A stretch of DNA of 64,000 nt, from NCBI RefSeq assembly GCF_002929295.1, contig NZ_PJIM01000002.1, positions 640,191-704,190 of the forward strand, in the 5' to 3' direction. The stretch's first letter is position 1. Every line of letters begins with the position of its first letter. The notes under the pieces are model-generated. The model made no database searches and had not been told where the DNA came from. It was given only the letters and a program-made list of their open reading frames with translations. This DNA comes from Arthrobacter sp. SX1312 (GTDB taxonomy: Bacteria > Actinomycetota > Actinomycetes > Actinomycetales > Micrococcaceae). Below are positions 8,692 to 15,895 of the stretch, piece by piece. The position numbers and the translations under genes were made by a program.

Positions 8692-9321
8692 CTACCAGGC
8701 GTGTCGGCCGGTGCCGCCGTTCCTTCGCTTGCGTCGGCGCGGCCGGCGCTTCTTCTTCGGCTCACGAACGGGAAGCTTGCCCTCCACGTAGTCGAACACT
8801 CGCCCCGCGACTGCTTCTGCGTCTTCCGGCACGATCCGCCCAGCGACCACTGCCATGAAGATCATCGTCATCACACTGAGCGCGACAGATACGCCCGCAT
8901 GGCGCCAGACGTTGTCGGCCCAGTCATCAGGCTCACCGACCGCGATGAGGTGAAACTCGTCCTTTGGGTCCACGACGTAGGTGACGCGTGCGCCGATGGA
9001 GTCGTCCGGCAAAAAGTGTGCGAAATCGAGGAGGCGCTCCTCCCCGGCGACCTCAATGAGGTATTCGTTCTCGCCCTTGGCGTAGTGGTCGATGTCGATG
9101 AGAACAGCGGTCCGGTGCGGTTCGGATAGCACGGCGTCGCGGGCGTGTCTGAATTCGAGGTCCCCGATGATGCTCACGACTAGCGCACCCGCAGCGATAA
9201 GCACTGCAACTCCGACGGCCAAAATCCGGCGGCGTAGTAATGGCAAAGCGTAGAAACGATCGGCCAACTGCTGACGCTTTCCGCGACCTGCGTCGAACCA
9301 GCTCATCTTCACCCGGGTCAT
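8692..9321 (-). CDS. Two-helix membrane protein with basic C-terminus
   Basis: About 209 residues with two membrane helices (near residues 35-55 and 140-160) on either side of an extracytoplasmic segment rich in strands (RVTYVVDPKDEFHLIAVG), and a strongly basic tail (KKKRRPRRRKRR). The topology resembles DUF3592-type proteins, but the match is only by shape. A TTG at 9333 and ATG at 9306 are alternative starts. The basic tail could touch nucleic acid or anionic lipid; the function is unknown. Confidence 0.7.
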   Translation of the reverse strand: MTRVKMSWFDAGRGKRQQLADRFYALPLLRRRILAVGVAVLIAAGALVVSIIGDLEFRHARDAVLSEPHRTAVLIDIDHYAKGENEYLIEVAGEERLLDFAHFLPDDSIGARVTYVVDPKDEFHLIAVGEPDDWADNVWRHAGVSVALSVMTMIFMAVVAGRIVPEDAEAVAGRVFDYVEGKLPVREPKKKRRPRRRKRRNGGTGRHAW

Positions 9322-9513
9322 CGTATCGGCCAATGATTGAAACGGCGCGATCCCTGGTTGAATGCCGGCGACGAACCGGAACTGTCGAAGTGGGTTCCGC
9401 TTAGATTGCCCCGGTGGGTACGAATAAAGCTGCCATAGCCACTCAAGGGCGGTTCATTCGGCATTTCGTGGTCAGTGGGGAAGCCCTTTATGACTCTAGT
9501 CGGCACCGAGCGC

Positions 9514-9541
9514 TTGTGTGATTAGGGACAGGCGCTACATT
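9514..9541 (+). promoter_or_regulatory. Likely promoter of the tRNA-like element
   Basis: TTGTGT (9514-9519) and TACATT (9536-9541) are separated by 16 bases. Transcription would begin just before or at the first base of the tRNA-like cloverleaf (9550). Confidence 0.4.
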
Positions 9542-9549
9542 GAGTCCAT

Positions 9550-9622
9550 CGACGTGTAGCTCAACAGCGAGAGCGCTGGGCTCTGGACCCGGAGGGAGCA
9601 GGGGCAGCACCTGCCGCGTCGG
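9550..9622 (+). ncRNA. tRNA-like cloverleaf, anticodon CUG, non-canonical T and D loops
   Basis: The 73 bases fold as a full cloverleaf. The acceptor arms CGACGTG/CGCGTCG are all paired (one G-U), the D stem is GCTC/GAGC, the anticodon stem CTGGG/CCCGG has loop CTCTGGA (U33, anticodon CUG, purine 37), there are five variable bases, and the T stem is GCAGG/CCTGC. The discriminator is G, as in glutamine tRNAs, and CCA is not encoded. The T loop is GGCAGCA instead of TTCRANT and the D loop (AACAGCGA) has no GG pair, so the standard elbow contacts are missing. It ends 34 bases before the ATG of the 722-residue protein gene, so it may be its 5' leader or a co-transcribed RNA. Standard tRNA searches may miss it. 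Confidence 0.7.
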
Positions 9623-9656
9623 CTAAGCGGTCGCATTCGTGTGCCGGAGAGGACCG

Positions 9657-11825
9657 ATGGTGTACGGGTACGCGTGGAATCAATTTCGTAGATCGCAGGC
9701 TACTGCTGAATCGGCTTTCGACTCCGATGAGCGGGCCCGCGCGAAGAAGCGTGCCATGTCGTGGTTGCGGGTCCTGACCGGCATGGCGACGGGTCGGGTC
9801 AGAGTGGGGTCCCCGACACCGGTGAAGGGCTTCCCGGCATGGCTGACACCGGAGATCGTTCGCGGAGGTTTCGCTACGGGGGCCCCCGCGGCCGCGGGGC
9901 CTTTGGAAGCGGATGAGCTCGCACTGACTGAGCGTCTGGGGATGAAGCCGCGACGCGCCGACCTGTTCGCATGGTTCCTGTCCGAGGCAGGACTCCGGCA
10001 GCTGGATGCGTGGTTGACGTCAGGGTTGTACCGTTTGGACCTGCCCGAACATGGGGCACTTCTCAGCGTGGCGTGGCTGCGTCAGCATGGCCGGGCCGAT
10101 GATGCCTCCGAGCTGGTCCGCGTACTTGAGCCCTGGGCTGGGCGAGTGCGGTTCTGGCCCTACGCACTGACTGAGCCCGAAGCTCCGGGCATGCACGTTG
10201 CAACCTTGCCGGTCGTTGCGGGCCGTCTAGCCAGGAAGCGGCCCCAGCGACATGTCGAGGCCGAACGTGAGGCTTTGTCCGTGTGGAGCCCCTTTACGGA
10301 CAAGGTCTTGAACCATTGGTGGGTAACCCGGTCGTCCGAGGGAACGCTCGGGTCGGTTATGTCGCCTGACTGGATCGATGGAGCGAAAGACCTGCTCACC
10401 GAGTACCGGGGTCTTGCCGCGGAGAACACGCTCACGAAACGGCATGCCAACCCGAAGGGGAATCTGCAGATCCTGTTGGCCGGCCTTTCTGCGTGCGTGG
10501 CCGGAGAACCGAGTCCTCGGGTGATGGGGCAGGTGCGCACGGCTGCAGCGAACATGGTGGCTAAACGCGGCGAACCAGGCTCATCAGCTCTCGCCGGGCT
10601 ACGCGCCGCACAGGCCCGCACTGCCGCTGAACCATCTCACGCAGCCCTGGCCCATGACGCTGCCGCCCGGTTGCAGGCGACAGGTCGGAGGGGCGCCGTT
10701 GAAGATCCCGTCGCACTGCTCCGGGGTACTCCTGCCGAGGCTGTCCGCTCGGTGCGGGCAACGACGCGTCAGGCCACGCAGGCCCCCCTCCCAGCTCTTC
10801 TGCGCCACGGCATCGTGCGGTCCGCGGAGATGGTGGCCGAGCTGGCCCCGCAGATCACCGCCGAGACGGTGGCGTCCCGCTACGCGAACCCGCCGGCCGG
10901 GCTGCTCGCTAAACGCCTCCACCTGGCCTTCGCCAATCGGCGCAGCACGCTGCTTCTCAACCGCCAGTCCCAGGTGACGATTCAGGCGCTTCCCTGGTTC
11001 GCCCTGCTGGAACAGGCAGGCGTCCATGACCAGGAACCGGATCTCGCTCACGCGCAGGCGGTGGACCTCGCCGCTCTCACCCTGCGCCACTTCCCGGGAA
11101 CGTTGCTTCCCAACTCCCTCATCCGGGAACTCACCCGACTCTTCGGACTTGCTTCCGAGGATGTTCCTCTGACGTACGAGTTGGCGTCGGACATTTTCAT
11201 GGGCTCCTTCAGCCCGGTTTTCCAGCGCGCCGCGCAGGACACCGCCCCCGTCGTCGGCGGTACTCTCTACGCGAATTACTACGGCATCGACTACGACAGA
11301 ATCATGACCATGCGGGCCGTGCAGGAAAGGTCCTCGCGGGCACGCTTTACGCCTCGCGCCGCGGTGCCGGAATTTGATGCTCTTGTCCGATCCCGGGCGG
11401 GTGTAGGCCCGGCCCGTTGGGCCACTGATGTCGTCGACAACGGAAGACTGATTGAGCAGGCACAAATCCTGACGGCGCAGAACCTGGCCGTGCTGGTCAG
11501 TGCTGGAGTCCAGCTCGATTGGGAAACGCAGGCACGTGAAGCTTGGAACGCCGCGAAAGACCATCTCAGCAAGACAGCAGGGGCAAAGAACCTGCGCCAC
11601 CGCAAGAACGCTGCCATTGCGTGGCGGCAGGCCATCTTCTACCTCTCGCTATCCTCTGACGAGCAAGCGGCCGACTTCGCCCACGACGAGACCCTCGTCG
11701 AAGGGTTGTCACCCGAGATCACGACCTGGGCAGAGGTGATCATTCGAGGACTCAGAGAAACCCTCGAGACCGGCGCGCCAGCAGACGACCCTTTTCTAGG
11801 GTGGGTCGCGCGCCCGGACCGGTGA
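9657..11825 (+). CDS. 722-residue protein of unknown function, partner of tRNA-like RNA
   Basis: A large soluble protein, apparently all-helical, with no recognised motif, signal or membrane segment. The N-terminus MVYGYAWNQFRRSQ and the region ESAFDSDERARAKKRAMSWL look conserved in character; later segments include FPAWLTPEIVRGGFATG, KRHANPKG, TLYANYYGIDYDR and LRHRKNAAIAWRQAIFY, with many Arg/Lys that could contact RNA. I recall proteins of similar size and N-terminus in Streptomyces without known function, but cannot verify this. The ATG at 9657 follows GGAGAGGA, so it is preferred over the upstream GTG. The gene stands alone behind the tRNA-like element, which suggests that the two act together. 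Confidence 0.85.
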   Translation: MVYGYAWNQFRRSQATAESAFDSDERARAKKRAMSWLRVLTGMATGRVRVGSPTPVKGFPAWLTPEIVRGGFATGAPAAAGPLEADELALTERLGMKPRRADLFAWFLSEAGLRQLDAWLTSGLYRLDLPEHGALLSVAWLRQHGRADDASELVRVLEPWAGRVRFWPYALTEPEAPGMHVATLPVVAGRLARKRPQRHVEAEREALSVWSPFTDKVLNHWWVTRSSEGTLGSVMSPDWIDGAKDLLTEYRGLAAENTLTKRHANPKGNLQILLAGLSACVAGEPSPRVMGQVRTAAANMVAKRGEPGSSALAGLRAAQARTAAEPSHAALAHDAAARLQATGRRGAVEDPVALLRGTPAEAVRSVRATTRQATQAPLPALLRHGIVRSAEMVAELAPQITAETVASRYANPPAGLLAKRLHLAFANRRSTLLLNRQSQVTIQALPWFALLEQAGVHDQEPDLAHAQAVDLAALTLRHFPGTLLPNSLIRELTRLFGLASEDVPLTYELASDIFMGSFSPVFQRAAQDTAPVVGGTLYANYYGIDYDRIMTMRAVQERSSRARFTPRAAVPEFDALVRSRAGVGPARWATDVVDNGRLIEQAQILTAQNLAVLVSAGVQLDWETQAREAWNAAKDHLSKTAGAKNLRHRKNAAIAWRQAIFYLSLSSDEQAADFAHDETLVEGLSPEITTWAEVIIRGLRETLETGAPADDPFLGWVARPDR

Positions 11826-11955
11826 CAACGACGCAGCCCAAAAACTCCATAAATAGTACGGAGCAGCTCGACACCCGATTCCACGCCTAGCAAAGTCGCC
11901 CCGGGCTGCCCGGCACAACGAGAACGCATGACCAGCCGCTACTACGTCGCAGTTT

Positions 11956-11972
11956 GGATCCTTTGACTAGAC
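11956..11972 (+). repeat. 17-bp direct repeat, copy 1
   Basis: GGATCCTTTGACTAGAC. A second copy with one mismatch lies at 14136-14152. The pair encloses about 2.2 kb of damaged or unknown genes and lies just before a serine recombinase gene. Confidence 0.6.
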
Positions 11973-12117
11973 CGTCGACAAGCAGTAAGTAATCCAATGC
12001 CAGCTACAACGCATCCGCAGGATCAGGGAGCCAAGATACTTGAACCCGTCCACCTGGGGAGCTCCATGCAGGGCTCCAAATTAGCGTTCGGGCCGCCGTT
12101 CGCTGGCATGCTCCCCT

Positions 12118-12434
12118 TTAGAAGGGGGCGAATCCCACGAGGAGGGAGAGGAACACGGCGCAGAAAGACCATATGAACGCCAAGCCAGCGAAGAAGAGGC
12201 TTCCCTGCGAGGAGTGGTTCTTGAGACCGTTTCGGGCCTCACGCATAGGTAGAAGAGGATCAGGAAGGGGGCGAAGAGGAGAGCGGCAGCGGCAAGCCTG
12301 AGGTTTTGGGTTCCGGCGGCGACCTCGAGCGCGAAACCTTGATGGATTTTGATCCAGAACCAGGCCCCCACAAGGCTGGTCAACAGGATCGTCGCCGCGA
12401 CGGAGACAGGCTTCGCGGCGTCAGCTCTTCTCAT
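12118..12434 (-). pseudogene. Small membrane protein gene with internal frame break
   Basis: The frame from 12434 (ATGAGAAGAGCT, preceded by GAGGGA) encodes two membrane helices (ATILLTSLVGAWFWI and LLFAPFLILFYL) and then turns into a Ser/Arg-rich tail. The next frame, from the CTATGCGTGAG stretch, instead gives a sensible ending: MREARNGLKNH followed by a third helix (FAGLAFIWSFCAVFLSLLVGF) and a stop at 12118. One missing base would unite them into a protein of about 105 residues with three helices. The function is unknown. An alternative is two overlapping genes. Confidence 0.6.
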
Positions 12435-12583
12435 CGGGAGTCCCTCGTGTCTCCGCACGATGGCGGGCCTAAGTAGAACTTACTGCGAGATCACCCATGG
12501 GCGAGACCGTGCACCGTGTCAGGGTAGGCATCCTTCGCGCGGGCGTTCGGTGTTATTACGCTGAGCGGGTGAATGAACGCATC

Positions 12584-12901
12584 ATGTATGTCCAACTGAA
12601 GACGGGCTACGGCACGGACCGGGGGCCGTCATGGATCTCCCGCGTGCGTTTCAGCAAGACCTGGCGCACCGCGCACTTCCACGGGTGCACCCTGCACCGT
12701 GTGACAGGAACTTCCCGCGCGAACTTCGACTCAAACTTCTACGACGTCGAGTCGGGCGATGAGTACTGGGTGTCCGGACCCAAGCGTGATCGGACTGACG
12801 GTCGGTACAGCTCCCAGCCGCCCACCGTCGAAGAGGAGGCCCGCGACGCGTATGAGGCCTTCCTCGCTGGGGCTCCGCTTCCCGGACGTGAGAACGGGTA
12901 G
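12584..12901 (+). CDS. Conserved hypothetical protein of about 105 residues
   Basis: The protein begins MYVQLKTGYGTDRGPSWISRVRF and continues with TWRTAHFHGCTLHR, FYDVESGDEYWVSGPKRDRTDGRYS and an acidic helical end. It has the compact look of a soluble hypothetical common in Arthrobacter. ATG 12584 is preferred because this segment starts the conserved-looking part; frames from 12497 or GTG 12569 are possible. No strong ribosome site is seen, and no function can be given. Confidence 0.65.
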   Translation: MYVQLKTGYGTDRGPSWISRVRFSKTWRTAHFHGCTLHRVTGTSRANFDSNFYDVESGDEYWVSGPKRDRTDGRYSSQPPTVEEEARDAYEAFLAGAPLPGRENG

Positions 12902-12955
12902 AGCCAAACGGAATCCCTCCCGTGCTACGCGGTTTCCCTCTGCAACACTTTGTCC

Positions 12956-14034
12956 ATGGTGCATGAGTCGGCCGGGTGGCAAGAAGTGGCTGTCGCGGGT
13001 GTCCTTATCTGGGTGAGCGTGTCCGAGCCCGTCGCGGTGATCCGGCGTCGAGGGGCGCCGGATCGGGTGGTGACCTGGGCTGATCTTCCGATGGGCACAA
13101 TCAGCCCCCGTGTCAGGGTCGCGGCCGCTTCCAGTGGAGCATGGGTTCTCTACACGCCGGCGACGGCGGATGAGGTGATGGACCGCGACGGAACCCATTG
13201 CGGATGAAATCGACGGCCATACATATCTCCCCGTCGGGCGATATTGTCCGTTCTCTGGACCTCGTGAATGTCCATCTTTTGGGGTCCACCCGGCATGGTC
13301 TGTGGCTTTGGTCAGGTCACTGGGACGTAAACACCACCGCGGACTGGCTGAAGGTGCGTGAGCTTCTGGTCCTTGACGCCGGCGGAGCGATGAACCGCAC
13401 GAGCATCGATCGGATGCCGCTGATGGCCTTCGAGGGCGAGTCATCACCACACCTGGTGGTGTATGCCTCGGCACCGAAGGAACTCCACGACGCTTACGGT
13501 GGCACCGAATACACCTACCGTTACCTGCAGATCGATCTGCCTGCCGGCGATCTTCCTGCTGCGCTTCGGGTCGGAGAACCACCTTCCACCCCGATTGAAG
13601 CGACAAGCATTCCGGGGTGGTCCGAGGACGACATTCCTGCGACGTATCCTCTCGCTGCGGGGGATCCACGCGCGCAGTGGGACAGGGGCGATCTTCCCGC
13701 CGAGCAGATGAAAGCAGCCGTGGACGCCGTCTGCGCGCAGTTCGCCGATCTCGACGCGTACTGGCGGACGCCCCAGGGAGACACGTCGCCCCTCGCAGAC
13801 GGTGTGAAGGAGACCCGCATCGACGTCATCGGGCAATGGCCCGTCATCAGGGTCGAGGTGAGCTTCGCACACCCTCACTACCCGCAGGGTCGGGTGCGGA
13901 GAACGTATCGGGTGTTCGATGACGCCGGGCGCATCAGATCGGTGCAGTACGCCTCGATCCATCTCATGGAAGACCTCGACACGGGAGCTCTTCCACCGGT
14001 CGGGAACGCCCGTAACACCATCCTGGACATCTGA
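12956..14034 (+). pseudogene. Hypothetical protein gene split by a frame break near 13198
   Basis: The upstream frame (SEPVAVIRRRGAPDRVVTWADLP, WVLYTPATADEVMDRDG) stops at 13207. The next frame takes over with MKSTAIHISPSGDIVRSL and runs to 14034 (GNARNTILDI). Joined by one missing base near CCCATTGCGG they give a single protein of about 350 residues with the aromatic-rich repeats GLWLWSGHWD and FAHPHYPQGRVRRTYRVFD. The second part alone (from about 13204) is an intact reading frame of 276 codons. The function is unknown. A sequencing error in a short homopolymer would explain it equally well. Confidence 0.6.
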
Positions 14035-14135
14035 TACCAGCCACCTGAATGATCTTTGCCCCTTGAGGTCCCCGGTACTTATCGCACTCGTGTCGTCGCC
14101 GTGTCGAGAGCGTGCTGAACGACCGTTCTTGCGAA

Positions 14136-14152
14136 GGATCCTTTGACTGGAC
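14136..14152 (+). repeat. 17-bp direct repeat, copy 2
   Basis: GGATCCTTTGACTGGAC, differing by one base from the copy at 11956-11972. A shorter related string (CTTTGACCGGACGA) occurs near 40453. It may mark a recombination or attachment site. Confidence 0.6.
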
Positions 14153-14241
14153 GAGCGGCAAAGTTCACCACCGGGTCGGGCAACTCCAGGATCGGCGGGG
14201 GAGTAGGTGGGGGTTTTTCGTCCCAACAATGTGTCTCACTC

Positions 14242-14280
14242 GGGGCATTCTCAGAAATGTGGAAAGCAGCGTTTGATGAG
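14242..14280 (+). repeat. Possible Tn3-type terminal inverted repeat, solitary
   Basis: The 39 bases start GGGGCATTCTCAGAAATG and end TTTGATGAG, just upstream of a resolvase-type gene. The GGGG start and TCAGAAA core resemble the 38-bp ends of Tn3-family transposons. No matching inverted copy or transposase is seen in the window, so it would be a remnant. Confidence 0.3.
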
Positions 14281-14296
14281 TGAGTAGGGAGTCGGG

Positions 14297-14860
14297 TTGG
14301 GAAGTATCGGGTATGCCAGGGTCAGCACGCTGGAGCAGAACGCGGATCTTCAGCACGCAGCGCTCTCGGCGGCCGGCTGCGACCGGATTTTCACCGACCA
14401 TGGGGTGAGCGGCACGAGGGCGAGCCGGCCCGAGCTGGACAAGCTCCTGGATCATCTCCGGGCGGGAGATGAGGTGGTGGTGTGGAAGCTGGATCGGCTG
14501 GGCCGCAACACCCGGAACCTGCTGGCCCTGATCGATGACCTCGAACAGCGGGGTGTACATTTCCGGAGTGTCACCGAGGGCATCAGTACCACCGGTCCGA
14601 TGGGTCGGGCGATGCTGACGGTGATGTCGGCGTTCGCGCAGCTCGAACGGGATCAGCTGGCCGAACGGACCAGGGCGGGGATGGCAGCGGCCGCCGAGCA
14701 TGGGCGGAAGGCTGGCCGGCGGGAGGTCACCTCCGAGCACCTGAAGGTGAAGCGTGTCCGTGAGTTGAGGGCTCAGGGGCTGGCGCCGGCGGATATCGGG
14801 AAGATCATCGGCGCCAGCCGGGGCACGGTGTACCGGTACCTGAGCCTCGGATCGATTTGA
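14297..14860 (+). CDS. Serine recombinase (resolvase/invertase family)
   Basis: A 187-residue protein of normal length for small serine recombinases. The catalytic Ser is in IGYARVSTLEQN (Ser10), and further hallmarks are ELDKLLDHLRAGDEVVVWKLDRLGRNTR, the long E helix (MLTVMSAFAQLERDQLAERT) and a C-terminal Hin-type helix-turn-helix (LAPADIGKIIGASRGTVYRYL). It cuts and rejoins DNA at short inverted sites. The start is a TTG with GGGA a few bases upstream. It lies beside a Tn3-like end and a 17-bp direct repeat; no transposase is present. Confidence 0.93.
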   Translation: MGSIGYARVSTLEQNADLQHAALSAAGCDRIFTDHGVSGTRASRPELDKLLDHLRAGDEVVVWKLDRLGRNTRNLLALIDDLEQRGVHFRSVTEGISTTGPMGRAMLTVMSAFAQLERDQLAERTRAGMAAAAEHGRKAGRREVTSEHLKVKRVRELRAQGLAPADIGKIIGASRGTVYRYLSLGSI

Positions 14861-15037
14861 CCCGCTGGCATGAGCTCAGGCCTGAGACCCGGCTCATGCC
14901 GCAGCGGCTGTGCGGGCCACCGTGGCAACCTCCCATTGCTCATCCGTTTAGGGGATGAGTGAGATACTGCCGGTGCTCCGGAAACCGACACTCCCGTGCA
15001 GTTGGTGGGGCAGTGCAGGGTTCCTTGTCATGATGCG

Positions 15038-15340
15038 TCAGGAGGTGCCGGCGATATCCCGAAGTGCCTGGATGTGGCTGTCGAACGCTGCCCTGCCGAC
15101 CGGGGTGAGGGAGAGCCACATGACCCGCCGCGCGTCCCCTCGTTCCGGTGATGCCGCCTTGTCGGAGACCACGTAACTGGCTGCGACGAGGGTCTTCACG
15201 TGCTTGGACAGGGTGGCGTCCGAAACCTCCAGGGTATCCCTGAGTACCGCGAAGTCGATTCGGTCGACGGGGCGCAGGAGCCCGCAGATCCGCAACCGCA
15301 TCGGTGCGTGGATGACATCGTCAAAGCGCGCCTCACCCAC
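15038..15340 (-). CDS. Winged-helix transcriptional regulator (ArsR/MarR-like)
   Basis: A 100-residue winged-helix protein: FDDVIHAPMRLRICGLL, the helix-turn-helix FAVLRDTLEVSDATLSKHVKTL and the wing VSDKAASPERGDARRVMWLSLT. It belongs to the small HTH group found next to membrane proteins in actinobacteria. The start is GTG at 15340, overlapping the end of the membrane-protein gene by eight bases, so the two are one transcript. It probably represses its own leaderless promoter upstream of the membrane protein. Confidence 0.88.
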   Translation of the reverse strand: MGEARFDDVIHAPMRLRICGLLRPVDRIDFAVLRDTLEVSDATLSKHVKTLVAASYVVSDKAASPERGDARRVMWLSLTPVGRAAFDSHIQALRDIAGTS

Positions 15341-15800
15341 GGCGAAGGTTCCGGGCGGCGCCTCGATACGCCACCCCCGCCAACCACGTCGTGAGGCCGA
15401 ACGCCAGGGCGCTGGTGAGGATCACAGCCCATTGCAGGCCAAAGGACACCAAGCCCAAAGAGATGCTGAACAACACCAGGCAGCCGACCACGATCCCGGC
15501 CACAGCCACCCCGGCTTGCGGGCCCATGCTCCGGAACCGGACGCCAGTCTCCCGCTGGATCAGATAGATGATCACGAGCACCACCGCCAGCGCCAGGAGA
15601 CCTGCCGCCGGCGGATCGTACTCCTCCCCGGGAGTTGTCCCAGCAGCTGCGCCGACCCACCACGCGGCCACTGCGCCGAACCCCGCCAGAAGAGACCAGG
15701 GAACTCGGATGCTGTCCGCGAGTCGGGCACGGTCGGCCGAGAGCCCACGCAACGTATCCATGACTTCACCACGGGACGGTCCTTGAGGGTTAGTTTCCAT
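15333..15800 (-). CDS. Four-helix membrane protein coupled to winged-helix regulator
   Basis: A 155-residue protein. The polar N-terminus METNPQGPSRGEVMDTLRGLSADRARLADSI is followed by four membrane helices. The start at 15800 is chosen because a good -35/-10 pair places the transcript start at or near the ATG, giving a leaderless message; an upstream ATG at 15839 would overlap the promoter. Such membrane/regulator pairs are common, but the signal or substrate is unknown. Confidence 0.8.
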   Translation of the reverse strand: METNPQGPSRGEVMDTLRGLSADRARLADSIRVPWSLLAGFGAVAAWWVGAAAGTTPGEEYDPPAAGLLALAVVLVIIYLIQRETGVRFRSMGPQAGVAVAGIVVGCLVLFSISLGLVSFGLQWAVILTSALAFGLTTWLAGVAYRGAARNLRRG

Positions 15801-15803
15801 AAC

Positions 15804-15836
15804 GGAAAGAGTATGTGATTCTTTCCATACCGGCAA
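15804..15836 (-). promoter_or_regulatory. Leaderless promoter with overlapping inverted-repeat operator
   Basis: On the minus strand TTGCCG (15836-15831), 17 bases, then TACTCT (15813-15808) lie directly before the ATG at 15800. An inverted repeat GGAAAGA/TCTTTCC (15804-15810 and 15820-15826) covers the -10 box, a good place for the co-encoded regulator to bind. Confidence 0.55.
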
Positions 15837-15895
15837 CATACTTGGCGGCGAGAGATCAGACACGAGGACCTATGACCTACGTTGCATGAGGCTTG

